NCBI RefSeq assembly: GCF_004101865.1
Contig: NZ_CP026118.1
Coordinates: 1,505,001 to 1,569,000, forward strand
DNA: 64,000 nt
Reading direction: 5' to 3'
Source of the DNA: Halobacillus litoralis
GTDB lineage: Bacteria; Bacillota; Bacilli; Bacillales; Halobacillaceae
Part shown: positions 1 to 10,819 of the stretch, piece after piece
Layout: each line of letters begins with the position of its first letter
How positions within the stretch are numbered: the first letter of the stretch is position 1
The notes under the pieces: model-generated
Seen by the model: only the letters and a program-made list of their open reading frames with translations
Databases searched by the model: none
Told to the model about the DNA's origin: nothing
Made by a program: the position numbers and the translations under genes

Positions 1-375
1 CGCTTGCCCAATGGCATCTTTCCCTGGAAAAGCCGGGAGTAATGATGGATGAATATTGACGATTCTTTCTTCGTAAGCCTGTAAAAGTGTTGGACCGATC
101 AGGCGCATAAAACCGGCTAAAATGATGTAATCGATGTCTCGCTCATGACAATCTGCCAACAGTGCCGTTTCATAGGCAGCCTTGTTTTCGAATACTTTCG
201 GATTGTAAACAACCGTATCGATTTCATAGCTTTGCGCCTTTTCAATGACTGGAGCACCAATGCGGTCGCAGACAAGGAGAGCTACCCTTGCTTCAAGTTC
301 TCCTTCTTCAATGGCATGCATGATGGCGTCAAAGTTCGAGCCGGTGCCAGAAGCGAATACAGCAAGATTGATCAT
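1..375 (-). CDS. purN: Phosphoribosylglycinamide formyltransferase PurN (partial, C-terminus off window)
   Basis: Transfers a formyl group from 10-formyl-tetrahydrofolate to GAR, the third step of purine synthesis. I translated the complement by hand: it begins [18 protein letters not shown], the expected N-terminal phosphate-binding loop, and contains [12 protein letters not shown] near residue 106, which carries the catalytic Asn-x-His of the family. About 125 of the usual ~190 residues are present before the left edge. The ATG overlaps the purM stop by 4 bases (ATGA), so translation is probably coupled. It is the last gene of the pur operon visible here; purH and purD would be expected beyond the edge. 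Confidence 0.95.
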   Translation of the reverse strand, partial: MINLAVFASGTGSNFDAIMHAIEEGELEARVALLVCDRIGAPVIEKAQSYEIDTVVYNPKVFENKAAYETALLADCHERDIDYIILAGFMRLIGPTLLQAYEERIVNIHPSLLPAFPGKDAIGQA

Positions 376-1382
376 GTCCACTGCACTCCTTCTTTCCCTG
401 TAACACGACCGATGACAACCGCTTCCCCATAAGCTTCAAGTGCGCGTTCAACATCCGTATCTGCTACCACGGCGACCATACCGATTCCCATGTTGAAGAC
501 ACCGAACATCTCCTCTTCAGACAGCTGTCCTTTTTCCTGCAAAAAACGGAAAACAGTAGGCACTCGCCAGCTGCTGGGATCGATTTCTGCCCCTAATCCT
601 TCTGGTAAGGCTCTTGGAATGTTTTCATAAAAACCCCCGCCTGTAACATGGGCTAGACCTTTCACATCCAAAGCTGCTTTCAAAGTTTGAACTGCTTCAG
701 CGTAGATAACCGTCGGTGTGAGCATCACTTCACCAAGCGGACGATCGAAACCAGAGTAAGTTTCCATAAGAGACAATCCATGCTCCTCAACAATTCGTCT
801 TACAAGGGAAAAACCATTCGAATGAATGCCAGAGGATGGAAGTCCGATAAGCACATCCCCTTCAGATATCGATTCCCCTGTAATCAATTTCCCTTTGTCT
901 GCCATTCCGACGACAAACCCGGCAAGGTCATATTCATCGAGCTCGTACATGCCAGGCATTTCCGCTGTCTCACCACCTACAAGCGCAGCGCCAGACTGTT
1001 CACAGCCGTCTGCGATGCCTTTGACGATTTGTTCGATGCGGGCAGGTTCATTCTTTCCACAAGCGATATAGTCCAAGAATAAAAGGGGATCAGCCCCTTG
1101 AGCAACGATATCGTTCACACACATGGCCACCACATCTACACCGATGGTATCATGTCGATCCATTTCGAATGCTAGTTTGAGCTTCGTGCCGACCCCATCC
1201 GTGCCTGTCACAAGGACGGGATGCTCATAACTCATTCCGCTGATATCGAACAAGCCGGCAAAAGAACCGAGTCCGCCTAGTACTTCTTTGCGCATCGTGC
1301 GGCCGACGTGTTTTTTCATGCGCTCTACGGCTTCATAACCAGCTTCGACATCGACCCCTGCTTGTTTATAGGATTGGCTCAT
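372..1382 (-). CDS. purM: Phosphoribosylformylglycinamidine cyclo-ligase (AIR synthetase) PurM
   Basis: Closes the imidazole ring of FGAM to AIR using ATP, step five of the pathway. The 336 residues are the normal family length. Visible features are the N-terminal start [19 protein letters not shown], the segment [13 protein letters not shown], the Gly-rich [12 protein letters not shown] and the C-terminal [15 protein letters not shown], all typical of PurM. It lies 12 bases downstream of purF and overlaps purN by 4 bases, within one co-directional operon. Confidence 0.96.
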   Translation of the reverse strand: MSQSYKQAGVDVEAGYEAVERMKKHVGRTMRKEVLGGLGSFAGLFDISGMSYEHPVLVTGTDGVGTKLKLAFEMDRHDTIGVDVVAMCVNDIVAQGADPLLFLDYIACGKNEPARIEQIVKGIADGCEQSGAALVGGETAEMPGMYELDEYDLAGFVVGMADKGKLITGESISEGDVLIGLPSSGIHSNGFSLVRRIVEEHGLSLMETYSGFDRPLGEVMLTPTVIYAEAVQTLKAALDVKGLAHVTGGGFYENIPRALPEGLGAEIDPSSWRVPTVFRFLQEKGQLSEEEMFGVFNMGIGMVAVVADTDVERALEAYGEAVVIGRVTGKEGVQWT

Positions 1383-1394
1383 CTTTCTCCCCCC

Positions 1395-2807
1395 TCACAA
1401 TTTTTCATACGGATGAACTGTATTTGGATAGATTTCTGTCGGATAATTGCCAGTGAAGCATGCCATGCAGCCCCCGTGCTCCATCGATTCTTCACCTTGG
1501 TAGATGCTGTCGTTCAGACCATCGACCGATAGAAAATTCAAACTGTCAGCACCGATTTGTGCTTCGATTTCTTCGACTGACCGGTTTGCTGCAATCAGTT
1601 CTCCGCTATTCGAGGTATCGATTCCGTAATAACAAGGGTTCTCAATCGGTGGAGACGCAATACGAACGTGTACTTCCTTCGCTCCCGCCTCTTTCAACAT
1701 TTTCACAATCCGCCGGCTTGTCGTCCCTCGTACGATTGAATCATCGACCATGACTACTCTTTTTCCTTCGACAATGCCGCGGACGGCCGAAAGCTTCATC
1801 TTCACCCCTTGCTCGCGCAGTTCCTGGGACGGTTGGATGAATGTACGTCCGACGTATCGGTTTTTAATCAAGCCAAGCTCGTAGGGGATGCCTGAGGCTT
1901 CTGCATATCCGATCGCTGCCGAAATGCTCGAGTCTGGTACACCGGTCACGACATCTGCATCCACCGGAGCTTCTTCAGCAAGAGACTTACCCATCCGCTT
2001 ACGGGAAGCGTGGACATTTTTCCCATCCAGGTTACTGTCAGGTCTGGAGAAATAGACATATTCCATAGAGCAGAGTGTGCGCTGAATCGGAGCAGAAAAG
2101 CGTTTTGATTCAACCCCTTCATCGGAAATCATCAACAATTCGCCAGGTTTGATCTCACGGTCATATGTCGCACCGACAACATCGAATGCACATGTTTCCG
2201 AGGAGACCATCCATGAATCCCCCATATGGCCGAGACTTAATGGACGTAATCCGCGCGGATCATTAGCAACGAACATACAATCTTCAGTCATCACCAAGAA
2301 GGCATAAGCACCCTTGATCATTGAAAATGCTTCTGAAATGGCCTGTTCTAAAGGCAAGTGGCGGGCTCTCTTAATCAAATGGGCGACCACTTCTGTGTCG
2401 GATGTCGTCTGCAAAATGCTGCCCTGCCCTTCCAGTTGATTTTTCAGAGCTTGTGCGTTTACCAGATTGCCATTGTGCGCAAGTGCGAGTCCGCCCGTTT
2501 GCGAGCGAAAGAGGAGCGGCTGAATGTTTTCATAGCCGCCATCCCCTGCTGTCGCATAGCGTACATGACCTACAGATGCGTGCCCTTGCAAATCTTCCAG
2601 CTGATTTTGTGAGAAAACGTCGTTGATCAGGCCGTGGCCCTTAGCGATTTTCAGTTGTTCTCCATCTGTCGTGACAATGCCCGCTCCTTCTTGACCGCGA
2701 TGCTGGAGTGCATGCAGGCCATAGTAAGTCAGCTGAGCTGATTCCGGATGTCCCCAAACGCCGAATATTCCGCATTCTTCATTTAACCCTTTGATTTCAC
2801 CAAGCAT
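1395..2807 (-). CDS. purF: Amidophosphoribosyltransferase PurF
   Basis: First committed step of purine synthesis: makes 5-phosphoribosylamine from PRPP and glutamine. The start at 2807 gives [11 protein letters not shown] followed by Cys-12, matching the short propeptide that is removed in Bacillus PurF to expose the N-terminal nucleophile Cys (CGIFGVWG). An AAAGGAG box sits 7-8 bases upstream of this ATG; an in-frame ATG 18 bases further up would place the box inside the gene, so I prefer 2807. The Ntn glutaminase domain is followed by a type I phosphoribosyltransferase domain with [17 protein letters not shown] (PRPP loop). Cysteines in the C-terminal region could hold the Fe-S cluster known in Bacillus PurF. 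The start overlaps the purL end by 25 bases. Confidence 0.95.
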   Translation of the reverse strand: MLGEIKGLNEECGIFGVWGHPESAQLTYYGLHALQHRGQEGAGIVTTDGEQLKIAKGHGLINDVFSQNQLEDLQGHASVGHVRYATAGDGGYENIQPLLFRSQTGGLALAHNGNLVNAQALKNQLEGQGSILQTTSDTEVVAHLIKRARHLPLEQAISEAFSMIKGAYAFLVMTEDCMFVANDPRGLRPLSLGHMGDSWMVSSETCAFDVVGATYDREIKPGELLMISDEGVESKRFSAPIQRTLCSMEYVYFSRPDSNLDGKNVHASRKRMGKSLAEEAPVDADVVTGVPDSSISAAIGYAEASGIPYELGLIKNRYVGRTFIQPSQELREQGVKMKLSAVRGIVEGKRVVMVDDSIVRGTTSRRIVKMLKEAGAKEVHVRIASPPIENPCYYGIDTSNSGELIAANRSVEEIEAQIGADSLNFLSVDGLNDSIYQGEESMEHGGCMACFTGNYPTEIYPNTVHPYEKL

Positions 2808-5011
2808 GGAATAGCTCCTTTCCACGTATCCTTCAATGTTGTAATGTGCTCTTCCAACACAACCTGATGTTCCTGTGATACTTGAAAAACGCCATCTCCT
2901 GTAACGGTTCCGACTTTTCGTGCTTCCGTGACCGCTTGTTCAAACGCTTGTTGATTTTCTGGTTTGATCGAGACAAGGAAGCGGGACTGTGTTTCTGAAA
3001 ATAAAGCTGCTGTTACATCATCATCTACCATCACATCACAGCCGAGTTCTTGTTCGAAAAGGCTTTCTGCTAATGCGACACCAAGTCCGCCTTCTGCTAA
3101 GTCATGCGCCGATTCAACAAGTCCGGAGCGTATCGCGGTCAACAATTGCTTTTGCCTGATCGCTTCTTTTTGCAAATCAAGCGCCGGCGCTTTTCCGAAA
3201 TGCTTTCCTTCGATCATTCCTTGCAGTTCACTGCCTCCGAATTCGGCCTGCGTTTCTCCGATTACGTATAGCAGATCGCCTGCCTGCTTCACATGGGATT
3301 GTGTAATATGCGCAGTGTCTTCAATCAATCCGACCATCCCGACAATCGGTGTCGGATAAATCGCCTGACCACCGAAAGACTCGTTGTACAAAGATACATT
3401 TCCGCTGATGACAGGTGTACCAAGTTCCCGGCATGCTTCACTCATACCATCAACGCTTTTTTCCATTTGCCAAAAAATTTCCGGGTTTTCAGGTGAACCG
3501 AAATTCAACCCGTCAGTCAATCCAAGTGGACGGCCACCAGAACAAATGATGTTGCGCGCAGCTTCTGCGACTGCGATCTTGCCCCCGACTTCCGGATCCA
3601 CGTAAATGTACCGGGAATTGCAATCCGTCGTCATCGCGATCGCTTTCTTCGTACCACGGACACGAAGCACAGCTGCATCCGACCCTGGTGTCACCACTGT
3701 ATTTGTCTGCACCATCGAGTCGTACTGATCGTATACCCACTCTTTACTTGCGATCGTTGGCTGCTTCAATAAATCGACCAATGTTTGACGATAATCTCTC
3801 ACTGCAGGTACATAGTCTTGCATCGCCTGGAACTCCTGGTAATAGTCAGGCACGCGAGAAGGCTGATGATAGACTGGCGCATCCTCCGCAAGGGAATCGA
3901 CAGGCACATCAGCGACAACCTCCCCATTGTGCTCAAGCCGGAAACGTTTAGTATCCGTGACTTCACCGACAGCTACAGCTTCCAGATCGTATTTGCGAAA
4001 GACGCTGGCAATCTCTTCTTCGCGCCCTCTCTCTACAACGAGGAGCATCCGTTCCTGAGATTCAGAAAGCATCATTTCATATGCTGTCATATCTCGTTCA
4101 CGCTGTGGAATCTGATCCAGGTTCATCGTCATACCAGTGCCGGCTTTGCTTGCCATTTCACTTGCAGATGATGTAAGCCCCGCTGCACCCATGTCCTGGA
4201 TACCAACGAGAGCATCGTGATGGATAACATCAAGACAAGCTTCAATCAGTAATTTTTCCATGAACGGATCGCCGACTTGGACTGATGGACGTTTTTCTTC
4301 TGATTCTTCCGATAATTCTTCCGAGGCGAAGGTTGCGCCGTGAATTCCATCGCGGCCTGTTTTCGCACCAACATACATGACCGTATTTCCGATACCGGCT
4401 GCGATTCCTTTTTGAATATCTTTGTGATCGATCAACCCTACACACATCGCGTTCACGAGCGGATTTCCGTTGTAGGCATTATCAAACTGTACTTCTCCCC
4501 CTACGGTCGGGACGCCGACACAGTTGCCGTAACCTGCAATTCCACGGACGACTTCTTCAAAAAGATACTTCACACGCGGTTGCTCCAATGAACCGAAGCG
4601 AAGGGAATTCAATAGCGCTATCGGACGTGCTCCCATTGAAAAGACATCACGCAATATCCCGCCAACCCCTGTCGCAGCGCCTTGATAAGGCTCGACGGCT
4701 GATGGGTGATTGTGGCTCTCAATCTTGAAAACTACCGCTTGATCATCACCGATATCGATGACCCCGGCGCCTTCTCCCGGACCTTGCAGAACATGAGGAC
4801 CTTCTGTCGGGAACTTTTTCAACAGGGGCTTCGAGTTCTTATAACTGCAGTGTTCTGACCACATCACAGAGAACAAACCGATTTCTGTGTAATTCGGCTG
4901 TCTACCTAAAATCGATTTAATTGACAGGTACTCTTCATCTGTCAAACCCATTTCCCCATAAACGCGTTTTTCTTCAATTGCCTCTGGACTAATTTCAAGC
5001 ATTGATGGCAT
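2783..5011 (-). CDS. purL: Phosphoribosylformylglycinamidine synthase subunit PurL
   Basis: Synthetase subunit of the three-part FGAM synthase (PurLQS), which converts FGAR to FGAM with ATP and ammonia from PurQ. At 742 residues it is the small, Gram-positive type of PurL that needs separate PurQ and PurS, and both are encoded next door. Diagnostic stretches include [40 protein letters not shown] and [15 protein letters not shown]. It overlaps purQ by 17 bases and purF by 25 bases. Confidence 0.97.
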   Translation of the reverse strand: MPSMLEISPEAIEEKRVYGEMGLTDEEYLSIKSILGRQPNYTEIGLFSVMWSEHCSYKNSKPLLKKFPTEGPHVLQGPGEGAGVIDIGDDQAVVFKIESHNHPSAVEPYQGAATGVGGILRDVFSMGARPIALLNSLRFGSLEQPRVKYLFEEVVRGIAGYGNCVGVPTVGGEVQFDNAYNGNPLVNAMCVGLIDHKDIQKGIAAGIGNTVMYVGAKTGRDGIHGATFASEELSEESEEKRPSVQVGDPFMEKLLIEACLDVIHHDALVGIQDMGAAGLTSSASEMASKAGTGMTMNLDQIPQRERDMTAYEMMLSESQERMLLVVERGREEEIASVFRKYDLEAVAVGEVTDTKRFRLEHNGEVVADVPVDSLAEDAPVYHQPSRVPDYYQEFQAMQDYVPAVRDYRQTLVDLLKQPTIASKEWVYDQYDSMVQTNTVVTPGSDAAVLRVRGTKKAIAMTTDCNSRYIYVDPEVGGKIAVAEAARNIICSGGRPLGLTDGLNFGSPENPEIFWQMEKSVDGMSEACRELGTPVISGNVSLYNESFGGQAIYPTPIVGMVGLIEDTAHITQSHVKQAGDLLYVIGETQAEFGGSELQGMIEGKHFGKAPALDLQKEAIRQKQLLTAIRSGLVESAHDLAEGGLGVALAESLFEQELGCDVMVDDDVTAALFSETQSRFLVSIKPENQQAFEQAVTEARKVGTVTGDGVFQVSQEHQVVLEEHITTLKDTWKGAIPCLVKSKG

Positions 5012-5678
5012 GATGTTCCCTCCAATGTGTCAAAATCGATTCAAATAACCGCAGACCGTCTTCATGGCCGAGCAACGCTTCAACCGCTCGCTCAGGGTGT
5101 GGCATCATACCGAGAACATTCCCTTTTTGATTGGTAATACCGGCAATGTTCCCGACCGATCCATTCGGATTATCATCATAAGTGAAGATGATTTGGTTGT
5201 TGTCACTCAGTTTCTGGTAGGTTGCTTCATCGCAAAAATAGTTCCCATCCCCGTGAGCGATCGGAATTTGGATTTTTTCTTTTTCTTCATATTGAGAAGT
5301 GAATAAAGTGTTCGAGTTCTCCACTGTCAAAGTTTCAAAATGGCACATGAACTTGAGGCGTTCATTGGGAAGCATCGCCCCCGGCAGCAGCCCCATTTCA
5401 AGTAGGACCTGGAAGCCGTTGCAGACGCCAAGCACAGGTTTCCCCATTTCTGCAGCTTCACGGATCTGTCCGATTACAGAAGACGTAGAGGCGATCGCTC
5501 CCGAGCGCAAATAGTCGCCGTATGAAAAGCCGCCGGGAAGGAGAACAGCGTCATAGTTTGCTAGATTCGCTTCCTGGTACCAGACGAGATCAGCTTCTGC
5601 ACCTAAATGATCTTTTACAGCGTAATACATGTCACGGTCACAGTTTGAACCTGGAAAAACAACAACAGCGAACTTCAC
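4995..5678 (-). CDS. purQ: FGAM synthase glutaminase subunit PurQ
   Basis: Class I glutamine amidotransferase that supplies ammonia to PurL. The nucleophile lies in [11 protein letters not shown] (Cys-86), and the His-Glu pair is in [10 protein letters not shown] near the C-terminus. Length (227 residues) fits the small PurQ. The start abuts the purS stop with no gap, and the end overlaps purL by 17 bases, so the three subunits are probably translationally coupled. Confidence 0.96.
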   Translation of the reverse strand: MKFAVVVFPGSNCDRDMYYAVKDHLGAEADLVWYQEANLANYDAVLLPGGFSYGDYLRSGAIASTSSVIGQIREAAEMGKPVLGVCNGFQVLLEMGLLPGAMLPNERLKFMCHFETLTVENSNTLFTSQYEEKEKIQIPIAHGDGNYFCDEATYQKLSDNNQIIFTYDDNPNGSVGNIAGITNQKGNVLGMMPHPERAVEALLGHEDGLRLFESILTHWREHHAINA

Positions 5679-5924
5679 TTAAACAACCTCCTCGATCGTA
5701 TAGCTGTAATTTTCAATAACCGGGTTGGCGAGCAGCTGATCACACATTTGGTCGATCTGTTTTTCGAGGTTGTCGCTATCTTCCATCACCACTTCCATAT
5801 ATTTTCCGACACGAACATCTTCGACAGTATTGTACTCCAGGGATTGCAGTGAGTTTTGGACGGCTTTCCCTTGTGGGTCGAGCACGCCCTCTTTCAAGGT
5901 GATGTGGATCTTTACTTTGCGCAT
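5679..5924 (-). CDS. purS: FGAM synthase bridging subunit PurS
   Basis: Small 81-residue protein that joins PurL and PurQ and helps form the ammonia channel. The sequence runs MRKVKIHITLKEGVLDPQG, then an alpha-beta pattern ending in IENYSYTIEEVV, as in Bacillus PurS. Its start overlaps the purC end by 13 bases. Its position between purC and purQ is the standard Bacillus order. Confidence 0.95.
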   Translation of the reverse strand: MRKVKIHITLKEGVLDPQGKAVQNSLQSLEYNTVEDVRVGKYMEVVMEDSDNLEKQIDQMCDQLLANPVIENYSYTIEEVV

Positions 5925-6634
5925 ACATTCTCCTCCAGTCGTTGTAAAATATTCTCATACGTCTCGATCAAGCTTCCGATATTTTCGCGGAAGACGTCTT
6001 TGTCCATTTTTTTACCTGTTTGGCTGTCCCAAAGACGGCAAGTGTCTGGTGAAATTTCATCAGCTAAAACGATAGTTCCATCCGTACGACGGCCGAACTC
6101 CAGTTTGAAATCGATGAGATCAAGACCGGCAGATCTAAATAATTCTATTAAGTGCTCGTTGATGATAAGAGCCTGGTGTTTGATGAATGTAAGTTCTTGT
6201 TCATTGATATCTGTCAGGTGGTATGCATGAACGTCATTGATAAGTGGATCATTCAATTCGTCTTTTTTGTAAAACAATTCAATGATTGGCGGGGTGAAGC
6301 TTGTCTGTTCTTCAATGCCGAGCCGACGTGTGATACTGCCAGCCGCAATATTACGAACGACGACTTCAATAGGAATGATCGTCGTTTGATCGACCAATTG
6401 TTCCGTATCGCTACAAGCTTCAATAAAGTGGGTAGGGATGTTTTGCTGATGCAAGTATTCAAATACTTTTGAGGTAATCAAGTTATTCAGGCGACCTTTG
6501 CCTTCAAACTCGCTTTTTTTCTTGCCATTGAATGCCGTTGCGTCATCTTTATAGGATAAAATCAGGCGTCCTGAATCATCTGTCGTATGGTACACCCGTT
6601 TCGCTTTACCTTCATACAATAGTGAACCCTTCAT
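5912..6634 (-). CDS. purC: SAICAR synthetase PurC
   Basis: Joins aspartate to CAIR to form SAICAR with ATP. The chosen start gives MKGSLLYEGKAKRVY, the conserved family N-terminus, with a GAGGTG box 9 bases upstream; a GTG 12 bases further up lies inside that box and is unlikely. Other recognisable parts are VVVRNIAAGSITRRLG and LADEISPDTCRLWD. About 240 residues, normal length. It follows purB after a 100-base gap that contains a strong hairpin. Confidence 0.96.
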   Translation of the reverse strand: MKGSLLYEGKAKRVYHTTDDSGRLILSYKDDATAFNGKKKSEFEGKGRLNNLITSKVFEYLHQQNIPTHFIEACSDTEQLVDQTTIIPIEVVVRNIAAGSITRRLGIEEQTSFTPPIIELFYKKDELNDPLINDVHAYHLTDINEQELTFIKHQALIINEHLIELFRSAGLDLIDFKLEFGRRTDGTIVLADEISPDTCRLWDSQTGKKMDKDVFRENIGSLIETYENILQRLEENVCAK

Positions 6635-6682
6635 AGTAAGAAACACCTCGCTCGATAATTGTTAAAGCAATTGGAAATATCT

Positions 6683-6723
6683 GTTATACCTGAGGAGCCA
6701 GTTTCTGGTTCCTCAGGTATAAC
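6683..6723 (-). other. Strong hairpin inside the pur operon, between purB and purC
   Basis: Two 19-base arms (6683-6701 and 6705-6723) pair with a single mismatch around a 3-base loop; on the minus strand the arm begins GTTATACCTGAGGAACCAG. No run of T follows on the minus strand, so it does not look like a full terminator. It could stabilise or mark processing of the upstream purEKB mRNA, or weaken read-through. Confidence 0.7.
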
Positions 6724-6735
6724 ATTTTATGGAAA

Positions 6736-8028
6736 TCAGAGTCCGATCCGGTCAAATATGCGGTCGACTTGTTTTAAGTGGTGTTTGTAGTCAAAGCAGC
6801 CATCCAGCTGTTCTTCTGACAATGTGGATGTAATCTTGTCATCTGATTCAATCAGTTCACGGAACGGTACTCCGCGTTCCCATGCTTCCATCGCTTTCGG
6901 TTGCACCAAATCGTACGCTTCCTCGCGTACCATACCTTCGTCGATGAGCGTCAGCAGCACGCGTTGGGAGAAAATCAAACCATATGTCTTCTCCATATTT
7001 TCTTGCATGCGCTCAGGGAAAACCGTCAGATTCTTCACCAGATTTCCAAAACGGTTCAGCATATAATTAAGTGCGATTGTCGCATCTGGCAGGATGATGC
7101 GCTCTGCAGACGAGTGGGAAATGTCACGCTCATGCCACAATGGAACATTTTCGAAAGCTGTGACCATTTCACCGCGAAGCACGCGTGCCATCCCCGTCAT
7201 GTTTTCAGAACCGATCGGATTGCGTTTGTGAGGCATCGCCGAGGAACCTTTTTGTCCTTTTGCGAAATACTCTTCCACCTCACGTGTTTCCGTTTTTTGA
7301 AGTCCGCGTATTTCTACGGCGATTTTCTCAATAGATGTTGCAATCAAGGCTAATGTAGACACGTAGTGGGCATGGCGATCGCGCTGTAATGTCTGTGTCG
7401 AAACAGTCGCAGCGTCCAGCCCGAGTTTTTCGCAGACATATTCTTCCACATATGGGTCGATGTTCGCGTATGTGCCGACAGCACCAGAAAGCTTTCCAAC
7501 TTCGATATGCTTTAATGCAAGGTCTAATCGCTCCAAGTTACGCTTCATCTCTTCATAATATAAAGCGAGCTTCAACCCGAATGTGGTCGGTTCCGCATGG
7601 ACACCATGGGTACGCCCCATCATGACTGTGTGCTTATGTTCCTGAGCTTTTCGGCCAAGGATTTCAATGAAATTCACCAAGTCTTTACGGATGATTTCAT
7701 TTGCCTGCTTTAATTGATAAGACAGGGCCGTATCTACGACATCTGTAGAGGTCAGCCCGTAATGGACCCATTTCCGCTCTTCGCCTACTGTTTCTGATAC
7801 TGCCCGAGTAAAAGCTACAACATCATGCCTTGTTTCTGCTTCGATTTCGTGGATACGCTCTACATCAAAAGATGCTTTTTCGCGAAGCTTAGTGACATCT
7901 TCTCTTGGGATGACACCTAATTCACTCCATGCTTCACATGCTAAAAGTTCAACCTCAAGCCATGCTTGATAACGGTTCTCTTCTGTCCAAATAGCACCCA
8001 TTTCAGGCCTTGTATAACGTTCAATCAT
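6736..8028 (-). CDS. purB: Adenylosuccinate lyase PurB
   Basis: Cleaves SAICAR to AICAR plus fumarate and also adenylosuccinate to AMP. The 430 residues contain the fumarase/aspartase signature [11 protein letters not shown] around residue 265 and the TxHD-type motif around [32 protein letters not shown] is the usual N-terminus. It sits 21 bases after purK and just before the intra-operon hairpin. Confidence 0.97.
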   Translation of the reverse strand: MIERYTRPEMGAIWTEENRYQAWLEVELLACEAWSELGVIPREDVTKLREKASFDVERIHEIEAETRHDVVAFTRAVSETVGEERKWVHYGLTSTDVVDTALSYQLKQANEIIRKDLVNFIEILGRKAQEHKHTVMMGRTHGVHAEPTTFGLKLALYYEEMKRNLERLDLALKHIEVGKLSGAVGTYANIDPYVEEYVCEKLGLDAATVSTQTLQRDRHAHYVSTLALIATSIEKIAVEIRGLQKTETREVEEYFAKGQKGSSAMPHKRNPIGSENMTGMARVLRGEMVTAFENVPLWHERDISHSSAERIILPDATIALNYMLNRFGNLVKNLTVFPERMQENMEKTYGLIFSQRVLLTLIDEGMVREEAYDLVQPKAMEAWERGVPFRELIESDDKITSTLSEEQLDGCFDYKHHLKQVDRIFDRIGL

Positions 8029-8049
8029 CGTCTTCCTCCTCGTCGGTTC

Positions 8050-9177
8050 CTACCATAAATGAATTTGATTTTCTTCGATTTTTTCTTCAATCTCTGCTAA
8101 GTCGTTCCCGATAAACGTAATGTGCCCCATCTTACGGTACATTCGAGACTTGCCTTTTCCGTAATCATGAAAATGAAAACCGTAATACTGCTCTATTTTG
8201 TCGATCAAAATTTCGCGATGTTTACCAAGCACGTTCACCATGACTGCCGCTCCTACAGTATGAACAGGGAGAAGTGAAAGTCCGCAGATGGCACGGATAT
8301 GCTGTTCGAACTGCGATATATTACACGCTTCAATTGTATAATGCCCAGAGTTATGTGGTCTCGGTGCCATTTCATTAATGTAGACCTCTTCATCTTTGAC
8401 GAACATTTCTACTGCAAACGTCCCGATTACCCCGATATGTTCAGCAAGCATATCGACTGCCTTTTCAGCTTTTGCGACCACGCTTTCAGAAACATTTGCC
8501 GGTACCCTCGTCTCATGCAAAATGTGATTTTTATGAATATTTTCTGCTGTTGGGAAGGCGGTGATTTGTCCGTCCTGTCCTCTCGTGAATACTTGAGATA
8601 TTTCCAAATCGAAGCTCAACCATTCTTCCACGATATAAGTGCCGCCTTCTTTGATGAACGCCCGGGCTTCATCAAGCTGCTCCTGTTGTTCTATCTTCAA
8701 CTGCCCTTTCCCATCATAACCGCCACTGATCGTCTTAATTACTGCCGGAAACTCTATTGTTTCAAGTGCATCCGTCAATTGATCGTAAGTTTGAACAATA
8801 CGATAAACTGGCACGGACAGCCCAGCATCGACAGCTACTTGTTTTTCTTTCTCACGATTTTGCGTCACCTCAAGTGCATAAGCTCCTTGAGGCAGCTTCG
8901 CTTCAGTTTCAAACAATCGAGCAACAGAAAGGTCGACATTTTCAAACTCGTAAGTAATAACGTCACTAACATCACTTAATCGCTGAGCCGCATCGACATC
9001 ATCATAAGCTGCGACAATCTGTTCATCAGCAAGAGGAGCGCATGGACAATCTTCAGATGGATCCAGAACTGCGATCCGATACCCCATCTGCCTTGCAGCA
9101 ACAGCCATCATTTTTCCTAACTGACCGCCTCCGAGGATGCCGATCGTCTGTCCTGGCCGAATGACTTTATAATCCAC
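8050..9177 (-). CDS. purK: N5-carboxyaminoimidazole ribonucleotide synthase PurK
   Basis: ATP-grasp enzyme that carboxylates AIR with bicarbonate, giving N5-CAIR for PurE. The N-terminal loop [15 protein letters not shown] and the ATP-grasp segments [12 protein letters not shown] and [16 protein letters not shown] are clear. The start codon is GTG at 9177, preceded by GAGGAGGG, and overlaps the purE end by 11 bases. 375 residues, normal. Confidence 0.96.
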   Translation of the reverse strand: MDYKVIRPGQTIGILGGGQLGKMMAVAARQMGYRIAVLDPSEDCPCAPLADEQIVAAYDDVDAAQRLSDVSDVITYEFENVDLSVARLFETEAKLPQGAYALEVTQNREKEKQVAVDAGLSVPVYRIVQTYDQLTDALETIEFPAVIKTISGGYDGKGQLKIEQQEQLDEARAFIKEGGTYIVEEWLSFDLEISQVFTRGQDGQITAFPTAENIHKNHILHETRVPANVSESVVAKAEKAVDMLAEHIGVIGTFAVEMFVKDEEVYINEMAPRPHNSGHYTIEACNISQFEQHIRAICGLSLLPVHTVGAAVMVNVLGKHREILIDKIEQYYGFHFHDYGKGKSRMYRKMGHITFIGNDLAEIEEKIEENQIHLW

Positions 9178-9658
9178 GCAAATCCCTCCTCATCCCTTCT
9201 ACTTTATCCACCATCGTCTTTCGATAATCTGTCAATCTACCAGCTACATTTTCATCAAACGCACCGATCATTTCGGCTGCTAACAAACCAGCGTTCTTTG
9301 CTCCAGACCGACCGATTGCTACCGTAGCAACAGGGACACCCCCTGGCATTTGAACAATCGAGAGTAATGAATCAAGTCCTTGCAGCGCCTTCGATTCTAC
9401 AGGAACGCCGATCACCGGTAAGGTTGTTTTCGAAGCGACCATTCCTGGCAGGTGAGCTGCCCCACCTGCTCCGGCAATGATGACTTTCACCCCTCTCTCC
9501 CGTGCCTCAGCCGCATATGTGAACATATCCTCAGGAGTACGGTGAGCGGATATAACCTCTTTTTCATAATCGATGGAGAGCTCATCCAATACTGCACATG
9601 CTTCCTGCATCGTCTCCCAATCTGAAATACTCCCCATGATTACGCCAACTTCAGCCAT
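9167..9658 (-). CDS. purE: N5-CAIR mutase PurE (catalytic subunit)
   Basis: Converts N5-CAIR to CAIR. First gene of the operon. The 163 residues show [17 protein letters not shown] and [12 protein letters not shown], which carry the phosphate- and substrate-binding Ser, Asp and His of class I PurE. A GGGAGG box precedes the ATG. It lies downstream of a PurR-controlled promoter and a guanine riboswitch with terminator. Confidence 0.97.
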   Translation of the reverse strand: MAEVGVIMGSISDWETMQEACAVLDELSIDYEKEVISAHRTPEDMFTYAAEARERGVKVIIAGAGGAAHLPGMVASKTTLPVIGVPVESKALQGLDSLLSIVQMPGGVPVATVAIGRSGAKNAGLLAAEMIGAFDENVAGRLTDYRKTMVDKVEGMRRDLRGL

Positions 9659-9687
9659 GCAATCCCTCCCAATCTTCTTTCAAACAT

Positions 9688-9732
9688 AAAAAAACCTGCT
9701 CGACACCTCAAGCATGAGAGGAGTCGAACAGG
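9688..9732 (-). terminator. Riboswitch-controlled terminator in the purE leader
   Basis: On the minus strand a stem (CCTGTTCGACTCCTC pairing with GAGGTGTCGAGCAGG, 9695-9732) is followed by seven T (9688-9694). It lies directly after the guanine aptamer and 30 bases before purE, the standard place for ligand-dependent attenuation. Confidence 0.9.
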
Positions 9733-9761
9733 CATACGTATGTCCGGTAATAGAAAGCTCC

Positions 9762-9829
9762 CCTCATAGTCCGGAAATTTACGGTTCCCAGGTAGAGACG
9801 TACGGGCCATATCCCCGTCTTATATGAGG
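9762..9829 (-). promoter_or_regulatory. Purine riboswitch aptamer (guanine type), purE leader
   Basis: The P1 arms are CCTCATA and TATGAGG. The loop L2 sequence GATATGG, the core GTCTCTACC and the L3 sequence CCGTAAA are all present. The base that decides specificity lies in GGACTATGAGG and is C, so guanine or hypoxanthine should be the ligand rather than adenine. It is followed by a terminator, so binding should switch the pur operon off. Confidence 0.95.
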
Positions 9830-9851
9830 TCGTCTATTCAATTCTGCTTTT

Positions 9852-9881
9852 ATCATATCAAGAGAAACTTGTGGATGTCAA
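9852..9881 (-). promoter_or_regulatory. pur operon sigma-A promoter
   Basis: On the minus strand TTGACA (9876-9881) and TATGAT (9852-9857) are 18 bases apart, just upstream of the aptamer. The PurR boxes lie immediately upstream. Confidence 0.85.
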
Positions 9882-9885
9882 CGTC

Positions 9886-9930
9886 AATAACGAACGATAA
9901 TAAAAATGAAAATAAAAAATGTTCGGTTTT
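9886..9930 (-). promoter_or_regulatory. Paired PurR boxes upstream of purE
   Basis: AAAACCGAACATT on the minus strand (9918-9930) matches the Bacillus PurBox AWWWCCGAACWWT perfectly. A weaker box in the opposite orientation, AATAACGAACGAT (9886-9898), lies 19 bases away. This inverted pair is the arrangement used by the Gram-positive PurR repressor, whose DNA binding is relieved by PRPP. The first box overlaps the stop codon of the upstream yebG-like gene. Confidence 0.8.
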
Positions 9931-10138
9931 ATTGCTTAACTGCATGAAATACGATCGTTTTCCCTACAGGCTCCATCACTTTTTCCCCATTCCGTGTTTC
10001 TTCCCGGAAAATCGGCTCTTCAGCACGACGAATCGGCATGTAGCCTTCTTTCTTCATCCGATCAAGGCATTGATCGATTGATTCTTTTTCACCGACTTCA
10101 AAGCGCTTCTTGCTGTTCTTGCTGTTCTTTTTGGGCAT
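9929..10138 (-). CDS. yebG: NETI-motif protein (YebG-like)
   Basis: A 69-residue protein with the conserved segment [20 protein letters not shown], followed by EEPIFRE; this is the pattern of the NETI-motif family found next to purE in Bacillus. The N-terminus is basic ([13 protein letters not shown]). Its molecular role is unknown. It overlaps the yebE-like gene by 41 bases, and its stop codon falls in the PurR box of the pur promoter, so the gene may be affected by PurR binding. Confidence 0.85.
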   Translation of the reverse strand: MPKKNSKNSKKRFEVGEKESIDQCLDRMKKEGYMPIRRAEEPIFREETRNGEKVMEPVGKTIVFHAVKQ

Positions 10139-10676
10139 CGCGAATCTTTCCTCTCTTCACAGATTTCGCCCAGAATCCCCCGTGGATCTGTTTCGGTTCG
10201 TAAGCTACGATGAACGCTTTCGGATCGATGTGGCGAATGGTTTCATACAAAGCTAGTTCATACTTCCTCGGTGTCAAAATTTGCATCGCCAAACGGTCGC
10301 CCTCCATCCCATAAGCATACCAGCTCGTCACACCATATCCTTTTTCCCGCAGCCGGCGGGTGAATTCGATATCTGGGTCTGAAGATATCACGTTAACTGT
10401 AATATACCCGAGTGCGAGCTTCTCTTCAATCTTCATCCCCACGATCACGCCGAGTCCGTACCCGACCGCGTACGCAATGACATTCTCGATTTGATCCAAA
10501 CGGTCCAGCACTAGTCCGAGACCGTAAATGTAGGTGACGATCTCAAACATACTGATGAAAGCTGCAAAATAACGCTGCCCTTTCAATGTAAAAATCATCC
10601 GCAAAGTAAAAAATGAGACATAAACGATGTTGACGGCTAAAATAATCACAATAAGCATTAATGGGTTCTCAAACAT
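10098..10676 (-). CDS. yebE: UPF0316/DUF2179 membrane protein (YebE-like)
   Basis: A 192-residue membrane protein with about three N-terminal helices (roughly residues 5-25, 35-57 and 64-82) and a soluble C-terminal DUF2179 domain ([20 protein letters not shown] onwards). It resembles Bacillus subtilis YebE in sequence style, length and position between pbuG and the NETI gene. The DUF2179 domain is often suggested to bind a small ligand; function here is not known. A TTTTAGGAGG box precedes the ATG. Confidence 0.85.
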   Translation of the reverse strand: MFENPLMLIVIILAVNIVYVSFFTLRMIFTLKGQRYFAAFISMFEIVTYIYGLGLVLDRLDQIENVIAYAVGYGLGVIVGMKIEEKLALGYITVNVISSDPDIEFTRRLREKGYGVTSWYAYGMEGDRLAMQILTPRKYELALYETIRHIDPKAFIVAYEPKQIHGGFWAKSVKRGKIRDAQKEQQEQQEAL

Positions 10677-10819
10677 GGATGTAGCCTCCTAAAAGAGATG
10701 CAAATATAGACCCGAGACATTCACCTAGTCGATATTCTTGCATACACTATAAACCATGAGAAGAGACATACACAATATGTTTTCATCGCAATTAGTGACA
10801 ATTTATGGAGGTTGATGAA

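Noticed and set aside
8299..8979. 226-codon plus-strand frame opposite purK
   Set aside because: Antisense shadow of purK; the protein is rich in Cys, Phe and His in a way typical of reverse-strand reading.
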